DNA of 64,000 nt from DATBGO01 sp036558005 (GCA_036558005.1 DATBGO010000077.1:8038-72037); one strand, 5' to 3'. Shown: positions 9,119 through 17,294, counted from the stretch's first letter. The notes: generated by a model from the letters alone, not told the origin. Translations and numbers: made by a program.

Positions 9119-9319
9119 ATGTGGTGTACCGAATGCGCCATTGAGGTGGCGAAATCATCAGCCGGGCTGCGGAATGACCCGGCCTGGGGCTGGGTGCACC
9201 AGGCCGGCCAGAGCTGGCACACCCTGACCGGGATGCAGCTGTCGGGCGAGCCCGGTGACCTGGTTCCGGTCGCCGGGCAGGTCCCGCAGGTACCTGATGC
9301 GGTCGCGGACATGCTGTGA
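9119..9319 (+). CDS. small CxxC protein coupled to the downstream coiled-coil membrane protein
   Basis: 66 aa from the ATG at 9119, with a G-rich ribosome site (ctgggggg) just upstream; an earlier in-frame ATG at 9038 lacks a good site. The protein opens MWCTECAIEV, a metal- or disulfide-type CxxC, followed by WGWVHQAGQSWHTL, rich in Trp and His. The stop TGA is embedded in the next start (GTGA at 9316), so the two are co-translated. I do not recognise the family. Confidence 0.6.
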   Translation: MWCTECAIEVAKSSAGLRNDPAWGWVHQAGQSWHTLTGMQLSGEPGDLVPVAGQVPQVPDAVADML

Positions 9320-10065
9320 CCAGCCTCAACGGTCCGAAGGACGCTCCCGGGCTGCCCGAGAAGGTGCCAGCGAGCGCGGCCGATTACGAGAAGCTCCGCT
9401 ACACCCAGCAGCTGGACGCGTGGCTGGAGGAATGGAAGCAGCAGGCCGCCAGTGACGCCGCCAGAATCGCGCTGGAGGCCAGCAGGGCAGACGCCAGGAC
9501 GGCCCGGGACGCCGCCAGGGCGGACGCCGACCGGGCCGCCGAAGTCGCCTCGCTCAAGTCCGTTCAGGATGCCTACGTCGCGGTCACCCAGAGTTCCCTC
9601 GACCGGGCGCTGACCCGGGTCAACGTCGTCACCGCGTCGATCACCGCGGTCACCACGATCTACACCGGCCTGCTGGCGCTGGTCTACGCGGCGAAGTCAG
9701 GGGAGGGCCGGGTGCTCACCGGGGTGGCGATCATCCCCGCGCTGTTCCTGGGGCTGGCGCTTTTCCTGGTGACCGTCTACGCGGCCATGTTCAAGCGGAC
9801 CATGTCGGCCGGCACGCTGCTGCCGACCGGGATCGGCGGCCAGGTCGCGGAGATCCGGCTGATCACCTTCATGCGCTGGTGCTTCGCCGGGGTGCTGGCC
9901 CGGTCGTGGGCGCTGCACGCGGGCATCGTCAGCCTCGGCATCGGGGTGGCGACGCTGCCGGTGCCGTTCGTGCAGATGCCCGGCGGCCTCCAGGTCACCA
10001 TCCTGCTGGCCGGCCTCGTCCTGGTCGCCGGGACGGCCGGCTGGACCTGGCGGAAGAACAAGTAG
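9316..10065 (+). CDS. coiled-coil membrane protein of unknown function
   Basis: 249 aa, GTG start overlapping the previous stop. Residues ~20-85 are Ala/Asp/Arg-rich with heptad spacing (a coiled coil), followed by about four hydrophobic segments: TASITAVTTIYTGLLALVY, VAIIPALFLGLALFLVTVYA, a segment near WALHAGIVSLGIGVATL, and VTILLAGLVLVAGTAGW. The C-terminus is basic (WRKNK). The architecture of cytosolic coiled coil plus membrane anchor, with a tiny partner, recalls accessory or conflict-type pairs, but no known domain is identified. Confidence 0.7.
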   Translation: MTSLNGPKDAPGLPEKVPASAADYEKLRYTQQLDAWLEEWKQQAASDAARIALEASRADARTARDAARADADRAAEVASLKSVQDAYVAVTQSSLDRALTRVNVVTASITAVTTIYTGLLALVYAAKSGEGRVLTGVAIIPALFLGLALFLVTVYAAMFKRTMSAGTLLPTGIGGQVAEIRLITFMRWCFAGVLARSWALHAGIVSLGIGVATLPVPFVQMPGGLQVTILLAGLVLVAGTAGWTWRKNK

Positions 10066-10075
10066 CCCCGGGAGG

Positions 10076-10519
10076 CTACGGGACGTCGGCGGGAAGCAGC
10101 CGGAAGGCCTGGTGCGGGGTGAGCGGGCGGATCATCCGGAAGTGCCTGCCATCGAGGGTGGCGATCACGTCGGTGCGGAACTCCCTGGCCAGCACGACAT
10201 TCATGGCATCAGCCAGCCCGACGGCCGGGTAGTCGCCGAGGACCGCGTGCGCGGCGAGCAGCAACGGGCCGATCGCGGGCACCTCCCACCGCCCGGCCGC
10301 GACCCGGCTGGCCACATACCGGAGGATGGCCGCCGCTGTGGCCGGTCCCTGCCGGGTGGCGATGAGATAGTCCAGTTCGGTGAGGACGCAGGGGGAGACG
10401 ACCAGATGGCCGGCCCTGGCGAGGCCAGCCCGGGCCGCGGCGTGCTGCCGGTCGGTCTCGTTGAACAGCGCGATCAAGGCTGAGGTGTCGGCGATGACTA
10501 CGGGCAGCGGGTCAGCCAT
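10076..10519 (-). CDS. PIN-domain ribonuclease toxin
   Basis: 147 aa from the ATG at 10519, overlapping the antitoxin stop by 8 bases; the longer frame upstream lies inside the antitoxin. The acidic PIN residues are visible: Asp in VIADTSALIALF, Glu in LTELDYL, Asp in GLADAMNV and Asp in IATLDGRHF. Such toxins cleave RNA with Mg/Mn. This is the toxin half of a type II module with the Phd-like gene upstream. Confidence 0.92.
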   Translation of the reverse strand: MADPLPVVIADTSALIALFNETDRQHAAARAGLARAGHLVVSPCVLTELDYLIATRQGPATAAAILRYVASRVAAGRWEVPAIGPLLLAAHAVLGDYPAVGLADAMNVVLAREFRTDVIATLDGRHFRMIRPLTPHQAFRLLPADVP

Positions 10520-10769
10520 CTTCGCCGAAGCCCGCCAGCAGTTCATCGGCCCGCTCAGCGAAGCCGGGATCGCCGCTGAAGGACGGGGCACTGTCGTCGG
10601 CGCCCATGGGCTCGGTGCGGAACGGGTACGCTGCCGGGTCCGCCTGCGCGTACGGGCGCAGCACGGCTACCGGCACGCCGTTCTTAGTGACGGTGATGGT
10701 CTCGCCTGCCGCTACCCGGGCAAGCACCTGCGCCGTCTGCTGGTTGAGTTCGCGGGTGGTCGCCTCCAT
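10512..10769 (-). CDS. Phd/YefM-type antitoxin
   Basis: 85 aa. The N-terminal DNA-binding part (TTRELNQQTAQVLARVAAGE, ITVTKNGVPVAVLRP) is the classic Phd/YefM pattern. The acidic C-terminal tail (FSGDPGFAERADELL) is expected to wrap the PIN toxin encoded next. It overlaps the toxin gene and is preceded by a palindromic operator. Confidence 0.92.
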   Translation of the reverse strand: MEATTRELNQQTAQVLARVAAGETITVTKNGVPVAVLRPYAQADPAAYPFRTEPMGADDSAPSFSGDPGFAERADELLAGFGEDG

Positions 10770-10778
10770 ATCGCGATT

Positions 10779-10794
10779 GTACTACGTGTAGTAC
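10779..10794. promoter_or_regulatory. palindromic operator of the Phd/PIN module
   Basis: GTACTACGTGTAGTAC: two perfect 7-base arms with a 2-base centre, 10 bases upstream of the antitoxin start. Position and symmetry fit autorepression by the antitoxin/toxin complex, as is common for Phd/YefM modules. No other palindrome of this quality is seen in the promoter. Confidence 0.75.
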
Positions 10795-10808
10795 GTCAGG
10801 GACGGCGG

Positions 10809-11795
10809 TCAGGCCCGGACGGCTCTGCCGGGCTTGCCCGGTGCCAGGGCGCTGAGCACCTCGTAGACGACGTGCGCGGCGGCGATCCCGGTGACCTCCG
10901 CGTGATCGTAGGGCGGGGACACCTCGACCACGTCCACCCCGACGATGTTGAGGTCGCTCATCGTGCGCAGCAGCGCGAGCAGTTCGCGGGAGCTGAGGCC
11001 GCCCGCCTCCGGGGTGCCGGTGCCGGGCGCGAACGCCGGGTCGAGCACGTCGATGTCGACCGACAGGTAGGCCGGCCTGCCCGCGGTCCGCTCGGCTATC
11101 TGCCCGGCCACCCCCGCGACCCCGGCGCTGTCCAGCGCGGTCGACGGGATGATCTCGAACCCCAGGTCACGGTCGGCGGTCAGGTCGAGTTCGGCGTACA
11201 GCGGGCCGCGGATCCCGACGTGCACGCTGGCGCCCCGGTCGATCAGCCCCTCCTCGGAGGCCCGCCGGAACTGGGTGCCGTGCGTGTACGGCGCGCCGAA
11301 GTAGGTGTCCCAGGTGTCCAGGTGCGCGTCGAAGTGGATCACCGCGACCGGGCCGTGCCGCTGGCTGACCGCGCGCAGCATGCCGAGCGCGATGGTGTGG
11401 TCGCCGCCGAGGGTGACCAGCCGCCCGGCCCGTTCCAGCAGGCTGAGCGCCCCCGCGGTGATCGCGCTCATCGCCTCCTCGATGTCGAACGGGTTGCAGG
11501 CGATGTCCCCGGCGTCGGCCACCTGCTGGGCGGCGAACGGCTCGACGCCCTGGGCCGGGTTGTAGGGCCGCAGCAGCTTGGACGACTGGCGGATATGGGC
11601 CGGGCCGAACCGGGCGCCGGGCCGGTAGGAAACCCCGGCGTCGAACGGCACGCCCACGATAGCGATATCCGCCTCGCTGACCTCGTCCAGCGCCGGCAGC
11701 CGCGCGAACGTCGCCGGGCCGGCGAACCGCGGCACCGCCAGCCCGTCTACCTGTCCCCTGGGGGCCTTCCGGTCAGGCGTGTCCTGGTCACCCAT
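10809..11795 (-). CDS. ureohydrolase (agmatinase / guanidino-acid hydrolase family)
   Basis: 328 aa arginase-superfamily enzyme. The binuclear Mn ligands are visible: GGDHT, the DAHLD in VIHFDAHLDTWD, and the D-x-D of SVDIDVLDPAFAPGTGTPE. The TPEAGG and HGTQFRRA motifs fit agmatinase/guanidinobutyrase types, which split a guanidino compound into urea and an amine. It starts 21 bases after the dimethylformamidase-like large subunit and is the last gene of that operon, so its substrate may instead be linked to amide or formamidine catabolism. Substrate unproven. Confidence 0.9.
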   Translation of the reverse strand: MGDQDTPDRKAPRGQVDGLAVPRFAGPATFARLPALDEVSEADIAIVGVPFDAGVSYRPGARFGPAHIRQSSKLLRPYNPAQGVEPFAAQQVADAGDIACNPFDIEEAMSAITAGALSLLERAGRLVTLGGDHTIALGMLRAVSQRHGPVAVIHFDAHLDTWDTYFGAPYTHGTQFRRASEEGLIDRGASVHVGIRGPLYAELDLTADRDLGFEIIPSTALDSAGVAGVAGQIAERTAGRPAYLSVDIDVLDPAFAPGTGTPEAGGLSSRELLALLRTMSDLNIVGVDVVEVSPPYDHAEVTGIAAAHVVYEVLSALAPGKPGRAVRA

Positions 11796-11816
11796 ACGTG
11801 CTCCCTCCGTGCTCAG

Positions 11817-14093
11817 TCAGCTGCGGCCGTCCGGCGGCACCGGGCGCAGCGGGGCCGGGTCGAGGAACCGGCGCAGCACGTTGCCGGTGATCCGGGCCAC
11901 CTCGTTGGCGTAACCGTCGTGGCTGAGCGCGGCGCACCAGGCCATCGAGCTGACCGAGAACGCCGCCCCCGCGCCGCGGAAGTACAGGACCAGGTCGGCA
12001 TGGTAGTCGGGCCTGATGGCGCCGATCATCGGCGGGACGAACGTGTGATCGTGCGACGAGCCCAGGATCAGGTGCCCGGGCCCGAGGTCGTGCCCGGCGG
12101 CGTTGTCCCACTCCTGGCCGACCACGCCGCCGCCGATCGCGCCGAAGTCGCCGATCACCTCGCCGCTCACCCCGGCGAAGACGAACGCGGCCTCCGGCCG
12201 CCGGGCGGCCGGGCCGAGCCGGTAGGGGTAGGAATGGTCGAAGCCCATCGTGGCTGACTCGACCCCGGTCACGGCCGCGGCCTGGCGGCCGGACGCCGAC
12301 AGGTGGCCGCCGCGCATCCCGTCGGCCGCGTGGAACGCCTCGCTGCGCTGGACCTCCTCGCCCCGCTCCCACAGCTCGACCCGCCGGTTCTCCATGATCC
12401 ACGGGCGCTCCGGGCTGAACGTGACGTTCATCGCGAACCCGTTGCCGCCCAGGTACATCAGCCGCCCGCCGCCGGCGGTCCAGTCCGAGATCGCGTCGAA
12501 CTCGATGGCCGACATGTACTCAGGATGCGTCCCGGTGAGCACCACCCGGTAGGGGGCCAGCAGCCCCGCCCCGGCGGCGTGCAGGTCCTCGTCGGTGACC
12601 ACGTCGTAGCTCACGCCCTGCTGGTCCAGCCAGGCGACCAGGTCCAGGTCGCTGGTGTAGCCCTCGCGGCGCACGTGGCCCGGGCGCATGTTGAGGTTGG
12701 GCCGGCGCCGGGACACGTAGCACACGTCGGTCCCGTCGAGGTGGTTGTCGTAGCTGGAGGCGCCGAGTTCGGGCGCGGTGATCAGGTACTGCTCCTCGGC
12801 GCCGAGATCGATCAGCGCGTCCTGCACCATTTCCTGGACCGGCCGTTCCCACCAGAACCGGGAGTTGCCGTAGGCGGCGTAGGTCGCGGTCGGCGCGATC
12901 AGCAGCACCGGGGCCGGCGGCCCGGCCGGCCGGACGAACACCGGGATGAAGTCGCGGTGCTGGCCGGCCGTGATCCGGGCCGCGTAGTAGCCGCTGCGGG
13001 TGCCCGCCGGGATGGTCCAGGTGAAGTCCGCGTCCCACTGGCAGTCCTCCAGCGCGTCGGCGAGGAAGTGGATCGCCGCGTACTGGCCGGGGGCCTGCTT
13101 CCAGTCGGTGTGCTCGCCGGTCCAGCTGGCGCCGCGGACTGCCCGCATCGGCAGGTTGTGCAGCGTGCCGGGGCGGGCCCGCGGGCCCAGGCCGGTGATC
13201 GTCCAGCCGCCGATCCCGGCGGCGAAGTCCCACGCCGCCCTGGCCTGCCCGGGGGCGAGGGCGCCCGGCCCGGCCGCCAGCAGCGCGCCTGCCTGGTCCG
13301 GGCTGACCGCGCCGTCCAGCACGACCGGGAACTCCAGCCGCCCGGTGAAGTGCAGCCGGGTCCGGCCAGCCGGTGACCGGACCGCCGCCAGGACCAGGTC
13401 CGTCCCGGCGGCCGGCCCGAGCCCGGGCGCCGCGCCAGCCACGCTGGCCCAGCCGGCGCCCGGCGGCTGCTCCGTGGCCGGAGGCCGGCCCGGTCCCGGC
13501 GGCTGTCCGGCGCCCGGCGGCTGGGCGGAGGCTCGCTGCAGCCCGCCGGCCGACAGCCGGGCCGGGGCGTTCTCGCGCAGCGTCGCGGCCAGCACCGTCC
13601 AGGTGCCCAGCGCGAGCGGCACCGGGCAGGTGAGCCGGGCGGCCGGCCCGGGGCCGGTGACCAGCGCCGGGCGCAGTTGCTCATCGAGGATCAGTGCGAG
13701 GCCCTGGCCGTCCCCGGCCCACGGGTCGGCCACCGACAGCAGCACCTGGCAGGCGCCGGCCTGATAGGTCGGCTGGACCAGCACCGCGATCGTGACGTCC
13801 CCGGCCAGCAGCCCGTCCGCGCCCGGGATGACCGCGTACGAGCCCGGCCGGGCCTGCTGGGCCCGGCCCGGGTAGCTGCCCGCGCAGCCGGCCGGCTCGC
13901 AGACCGGCCCGGTCGCCTCCCAGCCGGGCGGGCCGGCCCGGAGCCGGACCAGTTCGGCCTGGTACTGCCCGATCCCCGGCGCGCAGCTGACGTAGAAGCT
14001 GACCTGCTCGCCCGGGGCCGCCGACAGCGGGTCGCAGTACCCGATGATCCGCTTGGCCAGCCGCAGCCCGGTGGCCTGGGCGGGCTCAGTCAT
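11817..14093 (-). CDS. N,N-dimethylformamidase-like large (beta) subunit
   Basis: 758 aa from the ATG at 14093, very close to the usual length of DMFase large subunits. The N-terminus (GYCDPLSAAPGEQVSFYVSC) matches the Ig/lectin-like entry domain of the family. The C-terminal half has the characteristic SRFWWERPVQEMVQDALI, DLDLVAWLDQQGV, YRVVLTGTHPEYMS and GGGRLMYLGGNGFAMNV segments. Known members hydrolyse DMF to formate and dimethylamine using a mononuclear iron site with two Tyr and one Glu. A Pro/Gly/Ala-rich insertion (coding ~13,420-13,560) is unusual. The gene overlaps the small subunit by 8 bases. Confidence 0.87.
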   Translation of the reverse strand: MTEPAQATGLRLAKRIIGYCDPLSAAPGEQVSFYVSCAPGIGQYQAELVRLRAGPPGWEATGPVCEPAGCAGSYPGRAQQARPGSYAVIPGADGLLAGDVTIAVLVQPTYQAGACQVLLSVADPWAGDGQGLALILDEQLRPALVTGPGPAARLTCPVPLALGTWTVLAATLRENAPARLSAGGLQRASAQPPGAGQPPGPGRPPATEQPPGAGWASVAGAAPGLGPAAGTDLVLAAVRSPAGRTRLHFTGRLEFPVVLDGAVSPDQAGALLAAGPGALAPGQARAAWDFAAGIGGWTITGLGPRARPGTLHNLPMRAVRGASWTGEHTDWKQAPGQYAAIHFLADALEDCQWDADFTWTIPAGTRSGYYAARITAGQHRDFIPVFVRPAGPPAPVLLIAPTATYAAYGNSRFWWERPVQEMVQDALIDLGAEEQYLITAPELGASSYDNHLDGTDVCYVSRRRPNLNMRPGHVRREGYTSDLDLVAWLDQQGVSYDVVTDEDLHAAGAGLLAPYRVVLTGTHPEYMSAIEFDAISDWTAGGGRLMYLGGNGFAMNVTFSPERPWIMENRRVELWERGEEVQRSEAFHAADGMRGGHLSASGRQAAAVTGVESATMGFDHSYPYRLGPAARRPEAAFVFAGVSGEVIGDFGAIGGGVVGQEWDNAAGHDLGPGHLILGSSHDHTFVPPMIGAIRPDYHADLVLYFRGAGAAFSVSSMAWCAALSHDGYANEVARITGNVLRRFLDPAPLRPVPPDGRS

Positions 14094-14433
14094 GACCGGC
14101 GTCCTGCGCCGCCAGCGCCTGCCAGCGCAGGTCGAACACATGCCGCTCGGCCTCGGCCCGGCTGGTGAACACCGGGCCGTCCAGCACCTGCGGCGGCTCG
14201 CCCCGCCGCGCGCCCGCGACCGCCAGCACCCAGGGTCCGGCCGGCCCGGTGGCGATCAGCAGCCACCGCGGCAGCCGCCGCGCGCCCCGCATAAGGCCCA
14301 GCAGCAGCTGCAGCTCCAGGCTGTGCCGGCCGAGCGGGTCGGCCATGAACTCCGCGCGCAGGTCGGTCCGGGCCGGATCGAGCCGGTCCGGGATCTGGTA
14401 CTCACCGGTGCCGATCTTGTCGATGATCCCCAT
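14086..14433 (-). CDS. N,N-dimethylformamidase-like small (alpha) subunit
   Basis: 115 aa from the ATG at 14433, which has a strong ribosome site (ggggaggac) 4 bases upstream; an ATG 7 codons earlier lacks one. The position immediately before, and overlapping, the large subunit gene, the size (known small subunits are ~130 aa) and the helical Arg/Leu-rich composition support assignment as the alpha subunit of an alpha2beta2-type DMFase. The sequence alone (IDKIGTGEYQIPDRLDPARTDLR) is less diagnostic than the context. Confidence 0.75.
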   Translation of the reverse strand: MGIIDKIGTGEYQIPDRLDPARTDLRAEFMADPLGRHSLELQLLLGLMRGARRLPRWLLIATGPAGPWVLAVAGARRGEPPQVLDGPVFTSRAEAERHVFDLRWQALAAQDAGHD

Positions 14434-14678
14434 CTGTCCTCCCCGCGTCAGCATCCTGCCAGGTCAGCCCGCCGGCTGGCCAGCGCCGCCCGCCACCGGG
14501 TAGGTCACGCTGACGGGGGGCGGCTGCGGGCGGGATCGGCGGCTACGCGCGAAATGGGAGGCCCGCCGGGACGGACGGCAGCCGTCCGGCCAATCGCGCT
14601 AATGGCGGCGTAGCGGCGCGGAATGGGCGGGCCTTGGTCTCGGCGCGGCGCGCCAGCCTGGTCAATCCGGGGGCAAGG
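14434..14678. other. promoter-side spacer of the DMFase-like operon
   Basis: 245 bases between the DMFase small subunit and the methyltransferase, both on the minus strand. It holds only a short hairpin (ggacgg/ccgtcc near 14,570-14,590). No gene or known RNA is seen. It probably contains the operon promoter, but no clear -35/-10 pair is visible. Confidence 0.35.
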
Positions 14679-15428
14679 TCAGCCGCGGCTGACCAGGACC
14701 CGGTAGCCGAGGTCCAGTTCGCCGAGGGTGAGCAGGTAGCCCCAGTGCCGGTGCCACTCGCCGCTGTCCAGGTCGGCGGCCAGCCGCCGCATGCCCTCGG
14801 CCCGGTCTGCCTCGGGGATGAGCGAGATGGCCGACATGGGCCGCCAGACCGCCGGGTCCAAATAGGCGGCGGGCCGCCGCCAGTACGCCGCGTTGAAGCC
14901 GTCGGTGCAGTCGGCCGGGACCGGCACCGGGATCACGTCCAGCTGGCAGCCGAGCAGCTCGTCGAGCTCGCTGACCCGGGTCTCCCTGCTGGCTTCCAGC
15001 CGGGCGGTGGCCGGGAAGTAGTGATGCAGCCACCACCAAGGGACCGCCTGCGGGTCGCGGGTGAACAGCACGATCGGGCCGGCCGTGACGCGCCGCAGCT
15101 CAGCCAGCCCGCGGGCCCGGTCGCTCCAGTGATGCACGGTCAGCACGCCCATCGCGGCGCCGAACGTGTCATCGGGGAAGGGCATGTACTCCGCGATCCC
15201 CCGCACCGCGGGCGCGGCGCGGTCGGGCCGCTGGCCGATCATCACCGCTGATGGCTCGACCGCGACCACGGGCCGGTCCCGCGGTTCGTACGAGCCGCTG
15301 CCCGCGCCGATGTTCAGGACGGGGGCGGCGCTGCCGAGCGCGGCCCAGATGTGCCGGGCGATCCGCGGGTCGGGCTGCCGGCCGCGCCGGTAGCCCGACC
15401 CGATCTGGTCATAGACCGGCGCCTGCAT
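14679..15428 (-). CDS. class I SAM-dependent methyltransferase
   Basis: 249 aa. Motif I is VLNIGAGSGSYE, an acidic residue ends the second strand (VVAVEPSAVM), and EYMPFPDDTFGAAMGVLTVHHW is the Methyltransf_11-type post-motif region. The protein starts YDQIGSGYRRGRQPDPRIARHIW, common in small actinobacterial methyltransferases annotated only generally. Substrate unknown; no partner enzyme is adjacent. Confidence 0.88.
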   Translation of the reverse strand: MQAPVYDQIGSGYRRGRQPDPRIARHIWAALGSAAPVLNIGAGSGSYEPRDRPVVAVEPSAVMIGQRPDRAAPAVRGIAEYMPFPDDTFGAAMGVLTVHHWSDRARGLAELRRVTAGPIVLFTRDPQAVPWWWLHHYFPATARLEASRETRVSELDELLGCQLDVIPVPVPADCTDGFNAAYWRRPAAYLDPAVWRPMSAISLIPEADRAEGMRRLAADLDSGEWHRHWGYLLTLGELDLGYRVLVSRG

Positions 15429-15437
15429 GTGCCTGCG

Positions 15438-15701
15438 TCAGCCGCCGCCCAGCGTCTGCTGACGCTGCGTGTCCTCGCTCAAGACATCCATCCCGTGCTG
15501 CCCGTAAGGGGCGCTGCCGTTGACGCCGAGCTGTTTCCTGACCACCCCGGTCGGGCCGGTGCGGAGGCCCCGCCGGTTGGCCCGGAAGTCGTAAATGGCG
15601 GCCCCGGCAACGGCCAGGATGATTATTCCACCGAACCAGGCCAGGACAATCATTGCCATCATCCCCGTTAACTCAGCAATGGCTATGGGATCAGGATACA
15701 T
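15438..15701 (-). CDS. small single-TM membrane protein
   Basis: 87 aa with one hydrophobic helix (MIVLAWFGGIIILAVAGAAIY) after a short N-terminus, then a basic stretch (DFRANRRGLRTG) and a polar Gln-rich tail. This is the pattern of small actinobacterial envelope proteins of unknown function. The start could be ATG 15701 or an internal ATG just before the helix. It lies 10 bases upstream of the methyltransferase on the same strand. Confidence 0.55.
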   Translation of the reverse strand: MYPDPIAIAELTGMMAMIVLAWFGGIIILAVAGAAIYDFRANRRGLRTGPTGVVRKQLGVNGSAPYGQHGMDVLSEDTQRQQTLGGG

Positions 15702-15746
15702 CCGTGGTGGCGCTCCCGCCGGGCCCCGTTCCGGCCGCCGCCCGCG

Positions 15747-16802
15747 CTAGGCCGCGGCGCGGCCGGCGACCGGGCGGCGGCGGAGCGCGGCGTCGGTGAG
15801 CGCGGGCGGCTGCCAGGCCCCGTCCGCCTGGTAGGTGTCGGTGCCCGGCGGCACGATCTCGTCGATCCGGTCCAGCGCCTGGTCATCGAGCCTCAGGGTG
15901 GCGCCCGCCAGCAGGCTGTCCAGCTGCGGCATGGTCCGCGGCCCGATGATGACCGACGTCACCGCCGGATGCGTCACCGGGAACGCGACCGCCAGCTGCG
16001 GCAGCGAGCAGCCGATGTCCGCCGCCAGTCCGGCGAACCGCTCCACTGCCGCGTACTTGGCGGCGTTGCCGGGCAGGGCCGGGTCGAAGCGCTGCGGGGC
16101 CAGCGCCGGGCGGCCGGCCGACAGGTCCACGTCCTGGCCCTGGCGGTAGCGCCCGGACAGGAAACCCCAGGCGAGCGGTGACCAGGTGAGCACCCCCATG
16201 CCAAGCCGCTGGCAGGCTGGCAGCACCGACGCTTCGACGCCCCGGGCCAGCAGCGAGTACGGCGGCTGCTCGGACCGCAGCCGCAGCAGCCCGCGGCGCT
16301 CGGCGACGTGATGGGCCTCGACGATGTCGGCCGCAGGGAAGGACGAGCAGCCGAACGCGCGGATCTTCCCGGCGTGCACCAGGCCGGTGAGCGCGGACAG
16401 GGTCTCCTCGATGTCGGTTGCCGGGTCGGGGCGGTGCACCTGGTAGAGGTCGATCCAGTCGGTCCGCAGCCGCCGCAGGCTCTGCTCGACCTCGCTGATG
16501 ATCCAGCGGCGCGAACTGCCGCTGTGGTTGCGGCCCTCGCCCATCTGGAAATGCACCTTGGTGGCCAGCACGACGTCGTCGCGCCGGCCTTTGAGCGCGT
16601 TCCCGACGATCTGCTCGCACTCGCCGCCTGAGTACATGTCGGCGGTGTCGACGAAGTTGATCCCGTGGTCGAGCGCGGCGTGGATGATCTGGGTGCAGTC
16701 GTCGTGGTCGGGGTTCCCGGCCTGGCCGAACATCATCGTCCCCAGGCAGTAGGCGCTGACTTCGATGCCGGTGCCGCCCAGGATCCGGTAGTTCATCGTC
16801 AT
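15747..16802 (-). CDS. aldo/keto reductase
   Basis: 351 aa NADPH-dependent oxidoreductase with the AKR tetrad visible: Asp and Tyr in NFVDTADMYSGG, Lys in VLATKVHF and His in LYQVHRPD. The C-terminal part contains the nucleotide-binding IIGPRTMPQLDSLLAG motif. It is divergent from a MerR regulator and controlled by a 19-bp-spaced promoter whose -10 lies only 8 bases before the ATG, so the mRNA is probably leaderless. Substrate unknown; stress-responsive carbonyl reduction is a reasonable inference. Confidence 0.94.
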   Translation of the reverse strand: MTMNYRILGGTGIEVSAYCLGTMMFGQAGNPDHDDCTQIIHAALDHGINFVDTADMYSGGECEQIVGNALKGRRDDVVLATKVHFQMGEGRNHSGSSRRWIISEVEQSLRRLRTDWIDLYQVHRPDPATDIEETLSALTGLVHAGKIRAFGCSSFPAADIVEAHHVAERRGLLRLRSEQPPYSLLARGVEASVLPACQRLGMGVLTWSPLAWGFLSGRYRQGQDVDLSAGRPALAPQRFDPALPGNAAKYAAVERFAGLAADIGCSLPQLAVAFPVTHPAVTSVIIGPRTMPQLDSLLAGATLRLDDQALDRIDEIVPPGTDTYQADGAWQPPALTDAALRRRPVAGRAAA

Positions 16803-16810
16803 GCCGCCGG

Positions 16811-16841
16811 AGGTTACGACCTAGACCTGGCTCTAGGTCAA
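16811..16841 (-). promoter_or_regulatory. MerR-type operator/promoter for the aldo/keto reductase
   Basis: On the minus strand, TTGACC (16836-16841) and TAACCT (16811-16816) are separated by exactly 19 bases, the hallmark of MerR-activated promoters. Inside lies a perfect dyad: GACCTAGA (16818-16825), 6 bases, TCTAGGTC (16832-16839). The MerR gene starts 20 bases away on the other strand, so both genes probably share this operator. Confidence 0.85.
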
Positions 16842-16859
16842 GCGATTAGCCTGAGGCAT

Positions 16860-17294
16860 ATGACGGATCCAGCACCCGCCGCGGCGCAGCCGCTCCTGGG
16901 CATCGGGGCGGCCGCCCAGCGCACCGGGCTGAGCGTGCACGCGCTGCGGTTCTACGAGCGCGAGGGCCTGCTCGCCAGCCCGGTGGCGCGCACCGCCGAC
17001 GGCCGCCGCAGGTACCGCGAGGAGGACCTGGAATGGCTGGAGCTGTGCGTCAGGCTCCGCTCCTCCGGCATGCCCCTGAACGCGATCCGCCGCTACACCG
17101 AACTGGTCCGGCTCGGACCCGGCAACGAGCGGGAGCGGCTCGCCATCCTGCGTGCGCACCAGCAGAGGGTGACCGGTCAGATCGCCGCGCTGACCGAGTC
17201 CCTTGAGCTGATCACCTTCAAGGTCAAGCTCTACGAGGAGAGCGTCAGCGCGGGCACGACCGACCCGGTCTGGGACCCGTCCCAGCCAGCCTGA
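16860..17294 (+). CDS. MerR-family transcriptional regulator
   Basis: 144 aa from the ATG at 16860 (the longer frame runs through the divergent gene). The N-terminal winged helix is typical: GIGAAAQRTGLSVHALRFYE, EGLLASP and RRRYREEDLEWLELC. The pattern continues with RSSGMPLNAIRRYTELV and a dimerisation helix ending VKLYEES. No effector cysteine cluster is present, so it is not a metal sensor; it belongs to the group that regulates neighbouring AKR/SDR genes. It should twist the 19-bp promoter of the divergent reductase. Confidence 0.93.
   Translation: MTDPAPAAAQPLLGIGAAAQRTGLSVHALRFYEREGLLASPVARTADGRRRYREEDLEWLELCVRLRSSGMPLNAIRRYTELVRLGPGNERERLAILRAHQQRVTGQIAALTESLELITFKVKLYEESVSAGTTDPVWDPSQPA

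Noticed and set aside
10380..12257. 625-codon plus-strand frame opposite the PIN module and ureohydrolase
   Set aside because: Antisense shadow of strongly assigned minus-strand genes; composition is that of a GC-rich complementary frame.
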